Positions 22,960 through 35,779 of a stretch of DNA of 64,000 nucleotides are shown piece by piece; the first letter of the stretch is position 1, and each line of letters begins with the position of its first letter. The notes beneath the pieces were generated by a model. That model worked only from the letters and a program-made list of their open reading frames with translations, searched no databases and had not been told where the DNA came from. Origin of the DNA: Phycomyces nitens (Eukaryota; Mucoromycota; Mucoromycetes; Mucorales; Phycomycetaceae); assembly GCA_022702545.1 (NCBI GenBank), contig JAHRBC010000001.1, positions 8,680,001 through 8,744,000 on the forward strand, given 5' to 3'. The position numbers and the translations under genes are program-made.

Positions 22960-23208
22960 TTATTCAATGGTTTCTTCATTGTCTATCTGCATATCCAAAA
23001 TATGCTGCTCTGCACAGAACCCAGTATCTGGATACAGCATAAAATCTACCGTGTGTAAATCGGCAAAGGGTCCTAGATCAGGGCAATTGGTAAATCCCAG
23101 ACTACACTTTCCAAAGCGGCTGTAGAGGTTTTTTTTCTGGTATTGTATTACTTTGGATTGGACATGGCACATAGAGAAACCAAATAGATGTGGCCTGTCT
23201 CCATACAT
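22960..23208 (-). CDS. Orphan short open frame, possibly an exon or relic
   Basis: The frame opens upstream of its first Met with WTGQASLVGTRHWQLLM and continues YGDRPHLFGFSMCHVQSK, FGKCSLGFTNCPDLGPF and FMLYPDTGFCAEQHILDMQ. Composition (Trp, Cys, Gly, Pro, aromatic residues) is protein-like rather than the Lys/Asn/Ile bias of chance frames in this AT-rich DNA. There is no clear start codon upstream, and I could not place splice partners. I do not recognise the family. It could be one exon of an unmodelled gene or the remains of one. Confidence 0.3.
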   Translation of the reverse strand: MYGDRPHLFGFSMCHVQSKVIQYQKKNLYSRFGKCSLGFTNCPDLGPFADLHTVDFMLYPDTGFCAEQHILDMQIDNEETIE

Positions 23209-23610
23209 TAGTAACTGCCAGTGCCTTGTGCCTACAAGACTTGCTTGCCCAGTCCAAGATCATATTTAAATAAAATATTATTTTTTCTTTTGGGTGTGGT
23301 GATTTTGGTGGTAATTTGAATCCCAGAAAGAGATTTCCATGGTAATTTTTTTTGTCTTTTTTGTTTTGGTCATAATTTCAAATCTTAATCTCCATCTCCA
23401 TCGTTACCTATTCAAGTTTTTTTTCCTTGTAATTTTTATTGCGTCATGTGTATTTAATATATCATATCTTTATTAATTTTAAAAATAAAAATATATAAAT
23501 ATATATATATAAAGACACCTGATTTGTGTAGATAATTATATACAATTCTATATACATTGAAAGAAAGAAAGAAAAAAACATCTGACAGAATAAGGTAAAG
23601 AAATGTAATT

Positions 23611-25053
23611 CTATAATACTATCGGCCGTGCAATTTGTATAGAGTCATAGGAAGGAAGATTGGACGCCTCAAACACGAAATGATGTCTTAGAGCTGTTCT
23701 GTAGGATGGGACTCTGGAAAGATCTTGGCCGTTCCACCAGCCTGGTGGTCGATCAGGGCAAGATGGGTAAGATGGGCAAAATGGGCTTGGTGATTGTTGA
23801 TTGTGTGGTGTTTGGATAATATCAGGATCATTGCAACCCATGTTATGATCATGTGAGATATTTTGACTGATAAGAAATCTGCTAGGCGTGGCCATTACTG
23901 CTTCAGCTGATCTTGTACTCTGAGAAGAGTCTGACGAGGTTGACGATAGGCTGTGGGATCTACTGACAGCCTCAAAGACGTCTGGATTACAGGGAACCGA
24001 CCGCCAAATGTCATTGTATGGCGGTAATTCGTCTAGTCTGTACTGCTGTTCAGCATATGAATCAATGATAACAACAGGCACTGAGCACCGTACTTCAGAT
24101 AAGTAGCCGTCTGGATTGGCAATAGAAATAATGACGGATATCTTGTGCTCAATAAGAATCATGTCATTAGCCGCATCACAAAACACTGAAGGGGATTTGG
24201 CGGGTACTTTGATACTGAGGGCTCGGTTCCAACAGGGTTGGTCAGACATAACCGGGTCTGCAAAGGGGTTCTCGTGGCGACTGAATCGCAGAATACGAGC
24301 ATCAGTCTTGTTGTGATCCTTGGTGGTATACGTGCAGGATTCCTTGAGGGTTGCCATGAGTGATATGATGGAAAGATTGGGAGCGATTGGGAGGATGTTG
24401 AATGTGATGGGTATCGTATCGCCATAGGTATATACTTTGGAAGGTAAGGAGATGTCATATTCTAATTTGTCAGCCCATGTGTTGTGTATCTCAAAGGACT
24501 GGATAAGCTCAAATGCACAAGATAGCAGACAACGGAAGATTTTTATAGGGATTTTCTTGACAATATTGTGGACCAACCCGGATCTTTGGACGGTGGCCTT
24601 GAGAAGATACTCCACCTGGCCACTGGTTGCTGATACTGATTGAGGAAGGTCTCCTGGAATGCTCAGTTCAAAGTTCCACGCGTATCGTCCTGGACCAAGC
24701 GTACGTTTCTTCTTGGCGTCGTTTAAGGGATCAGCCAAGAAATCCCAAGAATGGGATATGATTGTCCGTTCTTGTTTGTAATGACGCTGGTTGTGGGCAG
24801 GGCCTATAAGAGAATGAGTGAATCTGAGACGATTGAAAGAGGTTTCAAGGGTTCTTTTACCTTCTGACCAGCCCACTCGCATCTTTCCAGTAAATTCTAG
24901 GCCAATAGACCGAATTCTGGTCTGTTCGGCTAAAGTAAGGACGACTGTGCCCTGGAGGGATCTTCCAGCAGACTCTTCTGCCTGGCCTTGGAGCAGGATC
25001 TCATCTGTGGCCACTTGGATTTCCAGCTGTGACTTTCCAAATATGGCGACCAT
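23611..25053 (-). CDS. Alpha-arrestin (ART-type ubiquitin-ligase adaptor)
   Basis: This is a single-exon frame of 480 residues. The N-terminal arrestin domain (about 1-165) includes LQGTVVLTLAEQTRIRSIGL, and GPGRYAWNFELSIPGDLPQS is a hallmark strand-loop of arrestin N domains. The C-terminal arrestin domain (about 185-335) includes VYTYGDTIPITFNI. The Ser-rich tail holds LPPY (about 345), VPSY (about 445) and LPSY (about 465), which fit the L/V-P-x-Y motifs that recruit Rsp5/NEDD4-type ligases. Fungal proteins of this kind direct ubiquitination and endocytosis of plasma-membrane transporters. Absence of introns over 1.4 kb is unusual next to its neighbours but not exceptional. Confidence 0.85.
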   Translation of the reverse strand: MVAIFGKSQLEIQVATDEILLQGQAEESAGRSLQGTVVLTLAEQTRIRSIGLEFTGKMRVGWSEGKRTLETSFNRLRFTHSLIGPAHNQRHYKQERTIISHSWDFLADPLNDAKKKRTLGPGRYAWNFELSIPGDLPQSVSATSGQVEYLLKATVQRSGLVHNIVKKIPIKIFRCLLSCAFELIQSFEIHNTWADKLEYDISLPSKVYTYGDTIPITFNILPIAPNLSIISLMATLKESCTYTTKDHNKTDARILRFSRHENPFADPVMSDQPCWNRALSIKVPAKSPSVFCDAANDMILIEHKISVIISIANPDGYLSEVRCSVPVVIIDSYAEQQYRLDELPPYNDIWRSVPCNPDVFEAVSRSHSLSSTSSDSSQSTRSAEAVMATPSRFLISQNISHDHNMGCNDPDIIQTPHNQQSPSPFCPSYPSCPDRPPGWWNGQDLSRVPSYRTALRHHFVFEASNLPSYDSIQIARPIVL

Positions 25054-25802
25054 AATGAATACAGAATAGATGATGTGAAATTTGGTTTATTGATTGATTG
25101 AATGAATAATATATTAATGTATTTTTTATAAAAGAAGAAGGAAAATCAGGGCATTTTGATTTTTGTTATTTTATAGCCAAAAATGAAACATTGTAAAAAT
25201 ATAGAGATTTTTCGGAGTGAATCAACAGGGACAGTATAAATAAATACATACATAAATAAATCTTGATAGATGGATACATTGGTACATGTAGATAAATACA
25301 TGCTGCTACTACAAGAAATAAATAAATGCATTGATTATAACAGATCAGACTAGATAAAATATAATTGTAAATGTCAGTATAGCCAAATTCACCTACTTTC
25401 TATTCACTTGGAAGGTACAAATAGTTTTTTTCAACCCAGCTCCGTTTCAACCAAAAGACCTCAGATGACAATAAAGATGCACTCTATATATAATGTTGTT
25501 TATCCATATATGGAAAGTGATTTGATTCAGGACAAAAGTGTATGATTTTTTTAATAAAAATCCTTATTAGGAAATCGTGGTTAGATACAGTAAAAGATGA
25601 AGATGGCTAATTCGATATCTAGTATATCATATATATGTGTTTATATGTATACAGAGAATTTTATAGGGATTGAAGGGTGTGTATTGTAGTTTTCCGGACA
25701 TTGCAAGATAGCCTCGACTGTTTTTTTCTTCTTTTTCTTCTTTTTCTTCTTCTTTCGAGAGGTAATAAGAAGCATGGTAATTGATTGTGTGTGGGTATAG
25801 GC
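25054..25802. other. Intergenic, 5' side of the arrestin gene
   Basis: AT-rich with short simple repeats (CTTTTTCTT at 25730-25760). No gene supported. Confidence 0.4.
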
Positions 25803-26961
25803 TCAGTCGGTGGGGCATGCGAACCCGTTACTCGGAATCACGGCTGCAACTCGAGTATTGACCATTCCGGCAATATGCCAAGTCACTTCAAACCGGACAT
25901 TAAGTGAGGCTTGCTCATCGGGCATCGGGTTCTGTTTCTGAGGACCACAGGCAGTGTAGAGGTTCTGCCAAGTGACATCAGCCTCTGACCAAGCCTTGTA
26001 AGATATGGTCATTGGGAAAGAGACTTGGGACTGAGTCCTTGCTGGGAAGACGCGGAATCCCGAAGAGCCGTCTCCAAAGGTGCGCCCGGTTGTAGAGTCG
26101 AATATTTTGAAATAAAGCGTATTGACACGTGTGGGGACCCAGTTGACTGAATTGTCGACTGTCATGTTGATTCTCCAGCTAGAGTCCATTTGATAGATCG
26201 TGCCATTCACATTAAAATTATTAGAGGGCACCAGCAGCCCGGCATCGAGAAGATGGAGGGTCGGTGTCCGGGGCCAGACAAAGAACCAGATCACACCCAC
26301 AACAATCATAAACCCAAAAACAATGAACACCGCGGTTCGGCCAGCCAGACCGCAGAACCGTCGTCTTTTCCTCTTGATTTCCGGTAGTGGTTCAAGGTGT
26401 TGCATGTTTTTGCTTCTACCAGCCGAACGGGGTGGGTTGTTGTCTACCATGTCCATTGCAATATTGTCCTGAAGAATCGACCCAACCGCGCCATCTTTTC
26501 CGGGAGACGAGAAGCTCGGCAGAGGATCTTCTTCGAGATAGATAGGCTCCGAGGGTGCATAGGGATCGTGTCGATGATGGGAGTAAGGCAGGTACGAATT
26601 TGCTCTCTGTTCAGGATTGTCTCTCTTTCGGTGTCTTTTCTTTTCGCCTTGGTGATGTCGGGCTGCAACTGCATAGGGATCTTCCTCATGGTACGGACTA
26701 TTGTTGTAATTCTGTTGGTAAAAGTTGTCATCGTATCCCTGGGAGTATGATGTGTTGTTTGGTTGGCTGGCAGAGGCTAGTTTGCTGGTGCTGCTGTCAG
26801 AAGCAGTTCTGGAATGAACTAGAGTTGAATGACAAAAAAGGTTAATGGATTGGGATGAGCTGAATTGGCTATTTTGTACCAGGACTGGGGGTTTTTCTCA
26901 CTGCTCTATAAGGATCATGAGTATCTCTGGGAGGGTAGTCGTAGGCATTATGATGGCTCAT
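25803..26961 (-). CDS. Single-pass membrane protein with LEA2-like domain
   Basis: Exons 26961-26880 and 26818-25803 join in frame to give 365 residues. Residues 1-190 are a hydrophilic Tyr/Pro/His/Ser-rich cytosolic tail with repeated DPY motifs (HDPYRAV, EEDPYAVAARHH, HDPYAPSEP). A basic patch (EIKRKRRRFCG) precedes one membrane segment (TAVFIVFGFMIVVGVIWFFVW). The C-terminal 150 residues (LHLLDAGLLVPSNNFNVNG ... INMTVDNSVNWVP ... SFPMTISY) resemble the late-embryogenesis-abundant type 2 (NDR1/HIN1-like) fold found in many fungal tonoplast or plasma-membrane proteins. The start at 26961 was chosen because upstream in-frame residues are low-complexity Ser/Phe. Exact role unknown. Confidence 0.75.
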
Positions 26962-27837
26962 TGCCCAAGAAGAAGAAGAAGAAAAGGGAGAATATGAAGA
27001 AGAGGTAGAAAGAAAGAAAGAAAGAAAAAAAAAGAGAGAGAGAAAGGGATAATAGGCCAATAATAAAAACTGGGAGAAAACTTGGTTGGTTATCAATTCT
27101 CTCTGTTACTTGGCTGTGTCTATTGACTGGCTGCCTTGTCTGTGGCAGTCTCTCTTGCCTCTATTTTTTTTTCTCTCATTAAATTTATTTATTTATATAT
27201 ATTTATATTTATATATAAAAAGTCTATTTTCGGCATTCTTTGTGGGAAAGCATCCGTACACACATATATATATTGCACTGGGAAATATAGAATTGACAGT
27301 CCGGTTCTTGGCTCTCTATACAAAGGAGTTAATGGGGAAGGAGGAGGAGGAGGAGGATGTATTGGTTGTATTTCTACAGCTGATTACTGTCAAGAACAAA
27401 GGTCTATATGTTATCAATAAGCCCCAAGTATCGGAAGCCTTGGATCTTTTGCATTGCCAAGAAACATTCAATTGAACTGTAATTCATATGGGCTCGGCGT
27501 GAGAGATGTGACAAAATTACCCTATTTTTAACCAAATTCAAAGCCGAGTAATGATACAATATAGCCTTAATTACAAACCATTACAAGGAGTCCTTTACTT
27601 TTTGCACAATAGCCTCGAGACCCTATTGAACTACAATTCTCCTAAATGTTTAGTGTCTAAATATCTTCAAGTATGATCCCTTTATTGTTTTGTTTTGTTT
27701 TTAATTTATATTTATATTTATATATTTATATTTATATATTTATATAATAATGCCCACATCACCCAAAAAAAAATGTATGGTGTCGGACCACGAACCCAAA
27801 AGAAGCCTGTTGGATAAAGATAACCAAAACTTCTTTA
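26962..27837. other. Divergent intergenic region
   Basis: This lies between the LEA2-type gene and the ankyrin gene, which are transcribed away from each other. It contains a GAAAGAAA repeat (about 27008-27025), a GGAGGAGGA run (about 27341-27356) and AT repeats. The 129-codon frame at 27086-27475 has no motif and is not called. Confidence 0.4.
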
Positions 27838-28534
27838 ATGTCAAACCAGAATCTATCTAAAAGTATGTGCTCCAACCACCTCTCGCGTCTAAATCACCTT
27901 TTTGCTGACAAACCCTAGACGATTACATTATTGCTGCCTGCAGAGATGATCAAGACGACATTCTGATCGATCTGCTCAAACAAAAGGATCATGACATCAA
28001 CTTTGCTGATGGTGCCGGCAACACGGCTGTCCACCACGCGTAGGTTGACATGCAAACGTAGACCGTCTGTAATCATTATTCTCAATAGGGCACTGTTTGG
28101 TGCCCTAGCCTGTTTAGAAATACTGGCCCATCAAGGGTCAATTAATATGAACAAAAAGAATCTTGCCACAGGAGACACTCCTCTCCATTTGGCAGTTCAA
28201 TACACAGATGAGCCTGATATTGCGTTGGCCATGGTTGACGTCCTGGTGCAGGGTGGTGCTGATCCAAGGTACATATGAGCCAGATGCATATAGAGCCCTA
28301 ATGTCTTTTTAGATTAAAGAACAAAAACAACCAGACACCCATCATGCTAGTCGATCCAAAAAACGAAGACATGCTGGATCTCCTTGGCCAGGCTATTGCA
28401 GGCTATGAAATGGTAATAATTAGCTGACAATAGGCACATCTAAGTCTCTCTCTCTTTGTTTTTAGGGTGGATCTGATATGGAAGGGCATCATGCTGCATA
28501 CAATTCAGATGATTATGATGATCCAGACTTTTAA
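27838..28534 (+). CDS. Small ankyrin-repeat protein
   Basis: Five exons (27838-27862, 27919-28039, 28089-28268, 28313-28412, 28466-28534) give 164 residues. The start MSNQNLSKNDYIIAACRDD was preferred over the nearby ATG at 27750 because only the 27838 frame joins exon 2 without a stop. Three ankyrin repeats are visible: NFADGAGNTAVHHAALFGAL, NLATGDTPLHLAVQYTDEP and LKNKNNQTPIMLVDP. The tail is acidic (SDDYDDPDF). The architecture matches small fungal ankyrin proteins of the yeast YGL242C kind, whose role is unknown; ankyrin repeats normally bind partner proteins. The gene ends 46 bp from the convergent IES6 gene. Confidence 0.8.
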
Positions 28535-28580
28535 TCATATACACTTTGAACAAACAATATACGATCGTTGCCAATACAGT

Positions 28581-29118
28581 CTACTTTAATACAACGGCTG
28601 CATTGCGGCTGGCCAAGTATGTCTGGACATTGGGAACACCTAGGGTACGAATGAATTGGTAGATTTCTGCATTATGATATCGCAGACCCGTCTTTGGATC
28701 AGTGTACTTGGCATCCAACCCAGTAATATCACAATACTTCTTTTGAGGCAATACAGATGGTGGGCATTCGATATTTTGGTCTGTGAAGCCAATCGACCTT
28801 GTTAGTCAATATTCTTCTTTTTGATCATCTCAAGCCTTACAAGTCGGGATATCCAATGCAAGTTCCTGGGCCTTTTCGAGAGCAAGCACCTGCTTTAGGT
28901 TCTTTGACTTTTTTGGCGAAGAGTATTTGGGATTCTTAAAGGGCTTCTTGGCAATTGCTAAATTGAGAGGTCCAGAAATGATCTCTTCAGGGTCATCGTA
29001 ATCTGGATTCTTTTTTTTTAAAAAAAAGAAAAAGTAAGCCAAGAGCATTGGTGCCAAAGTTATTACCTTTTGCTTGGATCCATTTGATGACTTTTTTTGA
29101 TAAGCCTTTTTGGGAGCC
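28581..29118 (-). CDS. IES6: INO80 complex subunit IES6 (YL1-C domain), 5' end unresolved
   Basis: Three exons are clear: 29118-29067, 29009-28841 and 28780-28581. The product contains NLAIAKKPFKNPKYSSPKKS, KNLKQVLALEKAQ and the C-terminal YL1-C block KKYCDITGLDAKYTDPKTGL, RYHNAEIYQFIR and YLASRNAAVVLK. IES6/INO80C has the same order: a K-N-L-K-Q segment followed by the YL1-C domain. The protein binds ARP5 in the INO80 nucleosome-remodelling complex. The first exon(s) with the start codon lie upstream of 29118; a candidate coding piece around 29166-29200 (minus) could not be joined in frame with confidence. The gene is divergent from RPT2, about 0.6 kb between them. Confidence 0.8.
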
Positions 29119-29769
29119 CTTTATACGATAATCATTTAGTCATTCTTTACGCATTCCATCACTCACATTTGCTATCCTTTGGAGATGGTTTGCAGGACAA
29201 ATGTGGTGGTTTTAGCAGACCAGATCCACAGTCACGTTATTCTGTTATTTTCATAATTAAATGTGCATATATCTTTATTATAAAGACCAAAAAAGGATAG
29301 TTAAAGATGTGTCCATAAAGAAGACTGTGATTTGTACAAGACGTTGATATCAGATAGTTTCGAGGTCTATTGTTGTTGAGGATTTCCAATAATGTCTCGA
29401 AGCCAATGAATATATATTTTTTTTATTTTTTTACCCTATTTTATTTTTTTATTATTTGGGCCACACCATTTAAAGAGCTTTTGATTCAGGCTTTTGGCTT
29501 GGTAAGCCATATAAGTATGTAGATTATATGATACAAGTAGCATTTATCTCGAATATAAATAAATAAATGCGCATAGTTTGACTGGCTTTAAATTGTGACC
29601 ACCACGTCACTAATTACGCGTCGCATTCATGATGTGTCGGATGTACGTAGACTTTGGCCTAAAAGCACACGTCTCCTCAGCTTGACTTTTTTATTTGATT
29701 TTTATATTTGATTTTATTTGATTTTTATATATATTTTTATTCTTATTTTTTGACTCTAACCAATAAGCA

Positions 29770-31567
<1,798 letters not shown>

Positions 31568-31679
31568 ATGTCATGTCAACATCAATACACATTCAACGCC
31601 ACTCTATCTATTCAATCACTATATGATTCATGAAATTAAAAATGGAAACCCAAGGGTTACAATTCAAAGTAGAGATTAG

Positions 31680-31730
<51 letters not shown>

Positions 31731-31732
31731 AG
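31680..31732. repeat. (TA)n(TG)n microsatellite
   Basis: A run of about 14 TA units is followed by about 10 TG units just downstream of RPT2. Such tracts are length-variable and may form Z-DNA, but no function is implied. The remaining bases to 32632 hold no supported gene. Confidence 0.9.
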
Positions 31733-32632
31733 TATATCTTTATTGATATTGTAAGATGGACTCAAAGAGTGAATGGGCTCAATTAATGATGTATTGACTA
31801 TGAAATGAAACCCTATTGATCATATTTGTGTCTTGGGATGTTCCTTAATTTATTGGACCTAATGTTCTTTAAAGTGAGCATAGTATGTAAAACTAGATGG
31901 AATTCATTATGGGGTCTTTACTCTATACTCTATCATCTGGCATTGTTCTTTGTTAAATGAACGTTTAATAAAAAGAGGTCTTCCAAAATATCTAGACAAA
32001 TGGCATCAAAACCGACTTAAAGAACATTAAATGATATCAAATTGATAAAGAGATCCTTGGTTACAATTTTTTTTTAATATTGTTGACTAGAGAATAGGCG
32101 CAAAAACAATAATGAAACCTGGGACATTGATCGAGTGCAATATGTGTATACATAAAGAAAAGCTTGATACTTCTTGATAATGTATCAATAAAGACCCAGA
32201 AAGAAAGGATCAATGAAGGCTGGACTGGTAATAGTGTGTGTTTTTACAGTAGACGACTAAGAATAGAATGTGGTTACTTTATATTATTATTAAAGAGCAA
32301 AGGATTTTATATTCGCAGACTATAGCTTTTTTTTGTTGAATAACCAAAATCTCTCCCTCTTGAACAATATCTTTCTAGAGAGAATAAAAAAGTAAAGATA
32401 TCATTGTCTGCTCTATGCGTCGTAAAATTAAGCAATTAAATATTTATATACTTTGTATTCTGTATAAAAGAAACAAGAGTAAAATGAATAAACAAGATCA
32501 TTTCTCTTTACAAAGCATCCATATTTTTACGAACCAGAGTACTTGTCAATCAAGGTACTTTAGATATTAAGAGTCCTAGTGATCAATTGTACCCAACATT
32601 AGGAATACTAAATCCAAACTGTTTCTATCAGC

Positions 32633-34343
32633 ATGTACAATATTTCGTTACTATTTCTACTGCTGGTATCGTTTGATACAATTGTATGCAATCAAGCGTT
32701 TAATCCAGTAACCAATTCGAGGAATGCATTTTCTCCAAGCCATGTCAATGAGACCAAGATTATAGTCGAGAGCACGCTTGGGGACCTGGGTAGAATCCAA
32801 GCTGATTCTTGGCAATCGAAACTACCTTCTGATGCCAGAATCATCATGGAAGCCCAGGTTCTGTCTGGTAGATCCGACTCTTCTCCCAGTAGTCCCTTTC
32901 ATTCCTTTGTAAAGACAATCACCTTGAAGCCCCACGGGACAGAAACACAGTTCAATACCTTTACATTCACCTCGCTTCCTACACCGTTTGAAAACAAACT
33001 ACCTGTCAAGTTCAAGTTTCTTGTCGACAAACTAGACTATGAGCGCACTAAAAAGTAAGAAATATTGAATCCATGATAATTGGCATTTTATTTTATCAAA
33101 ATCCAAACTAACCACTCTTTTACTTTCAGCAGTTACATGCTTATGGATCTAGTCTGGGCAACGTTTATCGTCGATTGTTTACTTGGTATATATTTTATCT
33201 GGAACCATATAAAGCCAGCGTAAGATATCTATATCTATATATATAGACCCATGCTCTATGCAGTACTTTATACCCAAGTTATACGTCTTTATTAATAATG
33301 TGTGTATTTATACTTTCTTTCTTTTTTCTGGCAGAGTTGCGACTATTATAATCACACTAAGTGAGTCCACACCAAAGGAGCTCTCGAGTAAAGAAAAGGA
33401 AGATGTTCGAGACCAACTCATAATGGGTCTTTGCCCTGTGGATCAAAAAAAGCTGTGGGTCAAGTTTGGAAACCCAACTTATTCAACAGAATACCGATTC
33501 AATAAATTGGCTAATAAAATAACGAGACATGAAGCACTGATTGCCGATAATCTCCATGAGATGGCACCGTTACAGCCCCTATTTGACTCCAAGGAAAGAA
33601 GAGACCAACTTCGCAGTGTCCTTAAAGCCTATGCTGCGTACGATGAGACTCTTGGATACTGCCAGGGAATGAATTTTATTGCTGGATGTCTTTTGGAACA
33701 TGTAAGCATAGGCACTTTGCAATCTACTTTTTGTATATTCATATTATTGATGGCACAGCTGTATCCAAATGAAGCTTTTGGTGTCATGGTTACCTTGCTT
33801 GGCCCAAATCCTGGATCTCATCGTCTCCGGTATCTCTTCCACCCATCAAGCTATGAGCTATATGAAAGTGTTGAAAATCTAGACAGACTAATCTTCACAA
33901 AGTTACCCAAGCTCTATAAACACATGGTAAAAGAAAACGTACATCCGTCAATGTATGCTGTGAGATGGTACCGTACCTTTTTTGGCCACAGTGGCCCCAG
34001 GTGTCTTTTAATAAACACCATCAACCTGCTGTTACTAAAGGGATCAGAAATCCTTCCCTTTTGCTTGCTGGCCGTCTTGAAGGCCAATGAAGACAAGATC
34101 AAGAAATTGGACTATACCGAACTACCTCGTTTCCTTAACAAAGCAGTGTTTGACGTCTTCAAGGTAACTTGGCCCTCTTTAGTTTTGTACGTGTTTTTTT
34201 TTAAAAGAAAAAAATGTTGCTTTTTTGTCTAGACTGACAATTCGTTTGTCCAAGACACCTTGTGTCTAGCTGAAGAACCCTCATCCCAGGGTGACTCAAA
34301 GTATGAAGTCGAGGGCTCAGATGATGGGTTTTGGAGTGAATGA
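32633..34343 (+). CDS. Predicted membrane-anchored TBC (RabGAP-like) protein
   Basis: Five exons (32633-33054, 33130-33219, 33335-33701, 33759-34163, 34233-34343) join without a stop into 464 residues. Residues 1-20 form a signal peptide (ISLLFLLLVSFDTIVCNQA). Residues 21-145 form a predicted lumenal domain of unknown family, followed by a membrane segment (DLVWATFIVDCLLGIYFIW, about 148-166) and then a cytosolic TBC domain (about 195-420). TBC marks are LRSVLKAYAAYDETLGYCQG with the Gln finger (YCQGMNF), HPSMYAVRWYRTFF and ILPFCLLAVLKANED. The Arg of the usual IxxDxxR motif is not visible (ALIADNLHEM here), so GAP activity is doubtful. Alternatively, intron 2 is not used and a 171-residue membrane protein ends at 33220-33222, with a separate TBC gene after it. 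In-frame joining of all exons favours one gene. Confidence 0.6.
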
Positions 34344-35779
34344 TATCAGTATACCCTAAGCACTATAAGAAGATTATTATTAGAGCTAATAGTGTATATA
34401 TTATTCCTAATGTGCAGTTTGATGACTGGTAAATGAACAAATCTTAATTGTCTCATGTAGACATTTAGTTCTATTAAGAAACAACGAGTTCCCATCATAT
34501 AGTATTGTATTTAAGAGTGTTATAAAAAGAAAGTAGATTTTCTAGTGATACCATTTGAAATGCGAATCTAGTGTGGTGCACTATATTTGTCGATTTTGTT
34601 TTTTACTAACAAGGTATAGAATATTTCCAATAGAACTAACGGTATCTTTTGGGTTGAACAAATCCCAATAACAATGATTATGTCAGGCCTTTCTATATAT
34701 ATATATGTATATTACTAGTAAAAAAAACGATTCTTGATAAAATAAAAAATCTACAGGTGGAAACACCAAATTTTATACTCTTGGCTTTATTATGGCTGCA
34801 ATTTTGTAGACAATAGACAGTAATCCTGAAAGCACAAAGACTTTCTGCTAGATATCCATCAAGACAGTGTAACAGGCTTATTGAGTACATGTTCGGGCAG
34901 CCAAGTGTTACAGTTTTGTAAAACAAGGCCTTGATTAGTATGACAATTTACATGCAATACGTATATCACTTAAAAACCAGCTACAGGAACCTCATGGTAA
35001 GCTATCCAGACCAAAAATGCATTTTTTATTGCCTGTTATGTACAGACCATAAACTGATCGCACTCTTGGTATAACATAAAGGCCTTTTAGACATCAAGCC
35101 AAGGTTTATCTATGGTCACAAAGCGTTTTGTTACTATTCCAAAGATACCAAAATTCATGCAACAACTTCATGGCAAATGATTACCACAAAGGTTGAGACA
35201 TATAGCTACAAATACTCCCAATCAGTTACACCAAGTCAAGTCTATTGCCGTTTGTATTATAATAAAAAGGTATCGCACTGGGTCAACATGTTACCTAGAT
35301 GTGTCTAATTTATTTAAATCCACAAGATTATCACAAAATCCAAAAACGACAGCTGGCGTGGGAAATAGCTAGCAAGGGCCACCTTTTTGTTTTTGTACAA
35401 TATATAATATCTTCAAGTCTTTTACGTCTAGAGATAAACATGAAAGAATTTTTTTTAAACAAAAAAATTTTGTGTATTGATATAGAATGCTGCTACCAAT
35501 AAATGTGTATATTCGATCTGTACCACATTTGTACGTAGCCGCACATTACATGCTTTCAATTGTAATGGGTCATATGGAATGTAGAGACATGTATAAGAAT
35601 TAGTGACTCGTGTTACCTTTTAAAAAAGTGTACAATGTGAGCTTGATGCTGTCTTTATCTGTGGATAATCACTCAAGTCCTAGTGTACTGTCATACACAC
35701 GCAATGGTATAAAAATAATAGACTTTCGGTAACCATTCGGCACATTTCTCTCGGGTTTCATTTTTTTTTCAAGAACAAA
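34344..35779. other. Intergenic, 1.4 kb without a supported gene
   Basis: AT-rich with only short chance frames on both strands. This is the upstream region of the P450 gene; CATTTCTCTCGGG and a T run (35747-35770) precede its ATG. Confidence 0.4.

Noticed and set aside
31680..31732. TA/TG repeat as a functional terminator of RPT2
   Set aside because: It is a simple microsatellite; no signal ties it to transcript ending.
33258..34232. TBC gene starting at its own upstream Met near 33258
   Set aside because: The residues before 33335 are intron-like (pyrimidine-rich, ending in GGCAG), and the upstream exon joins in frame at the same acceptor; kept as an alternative only.
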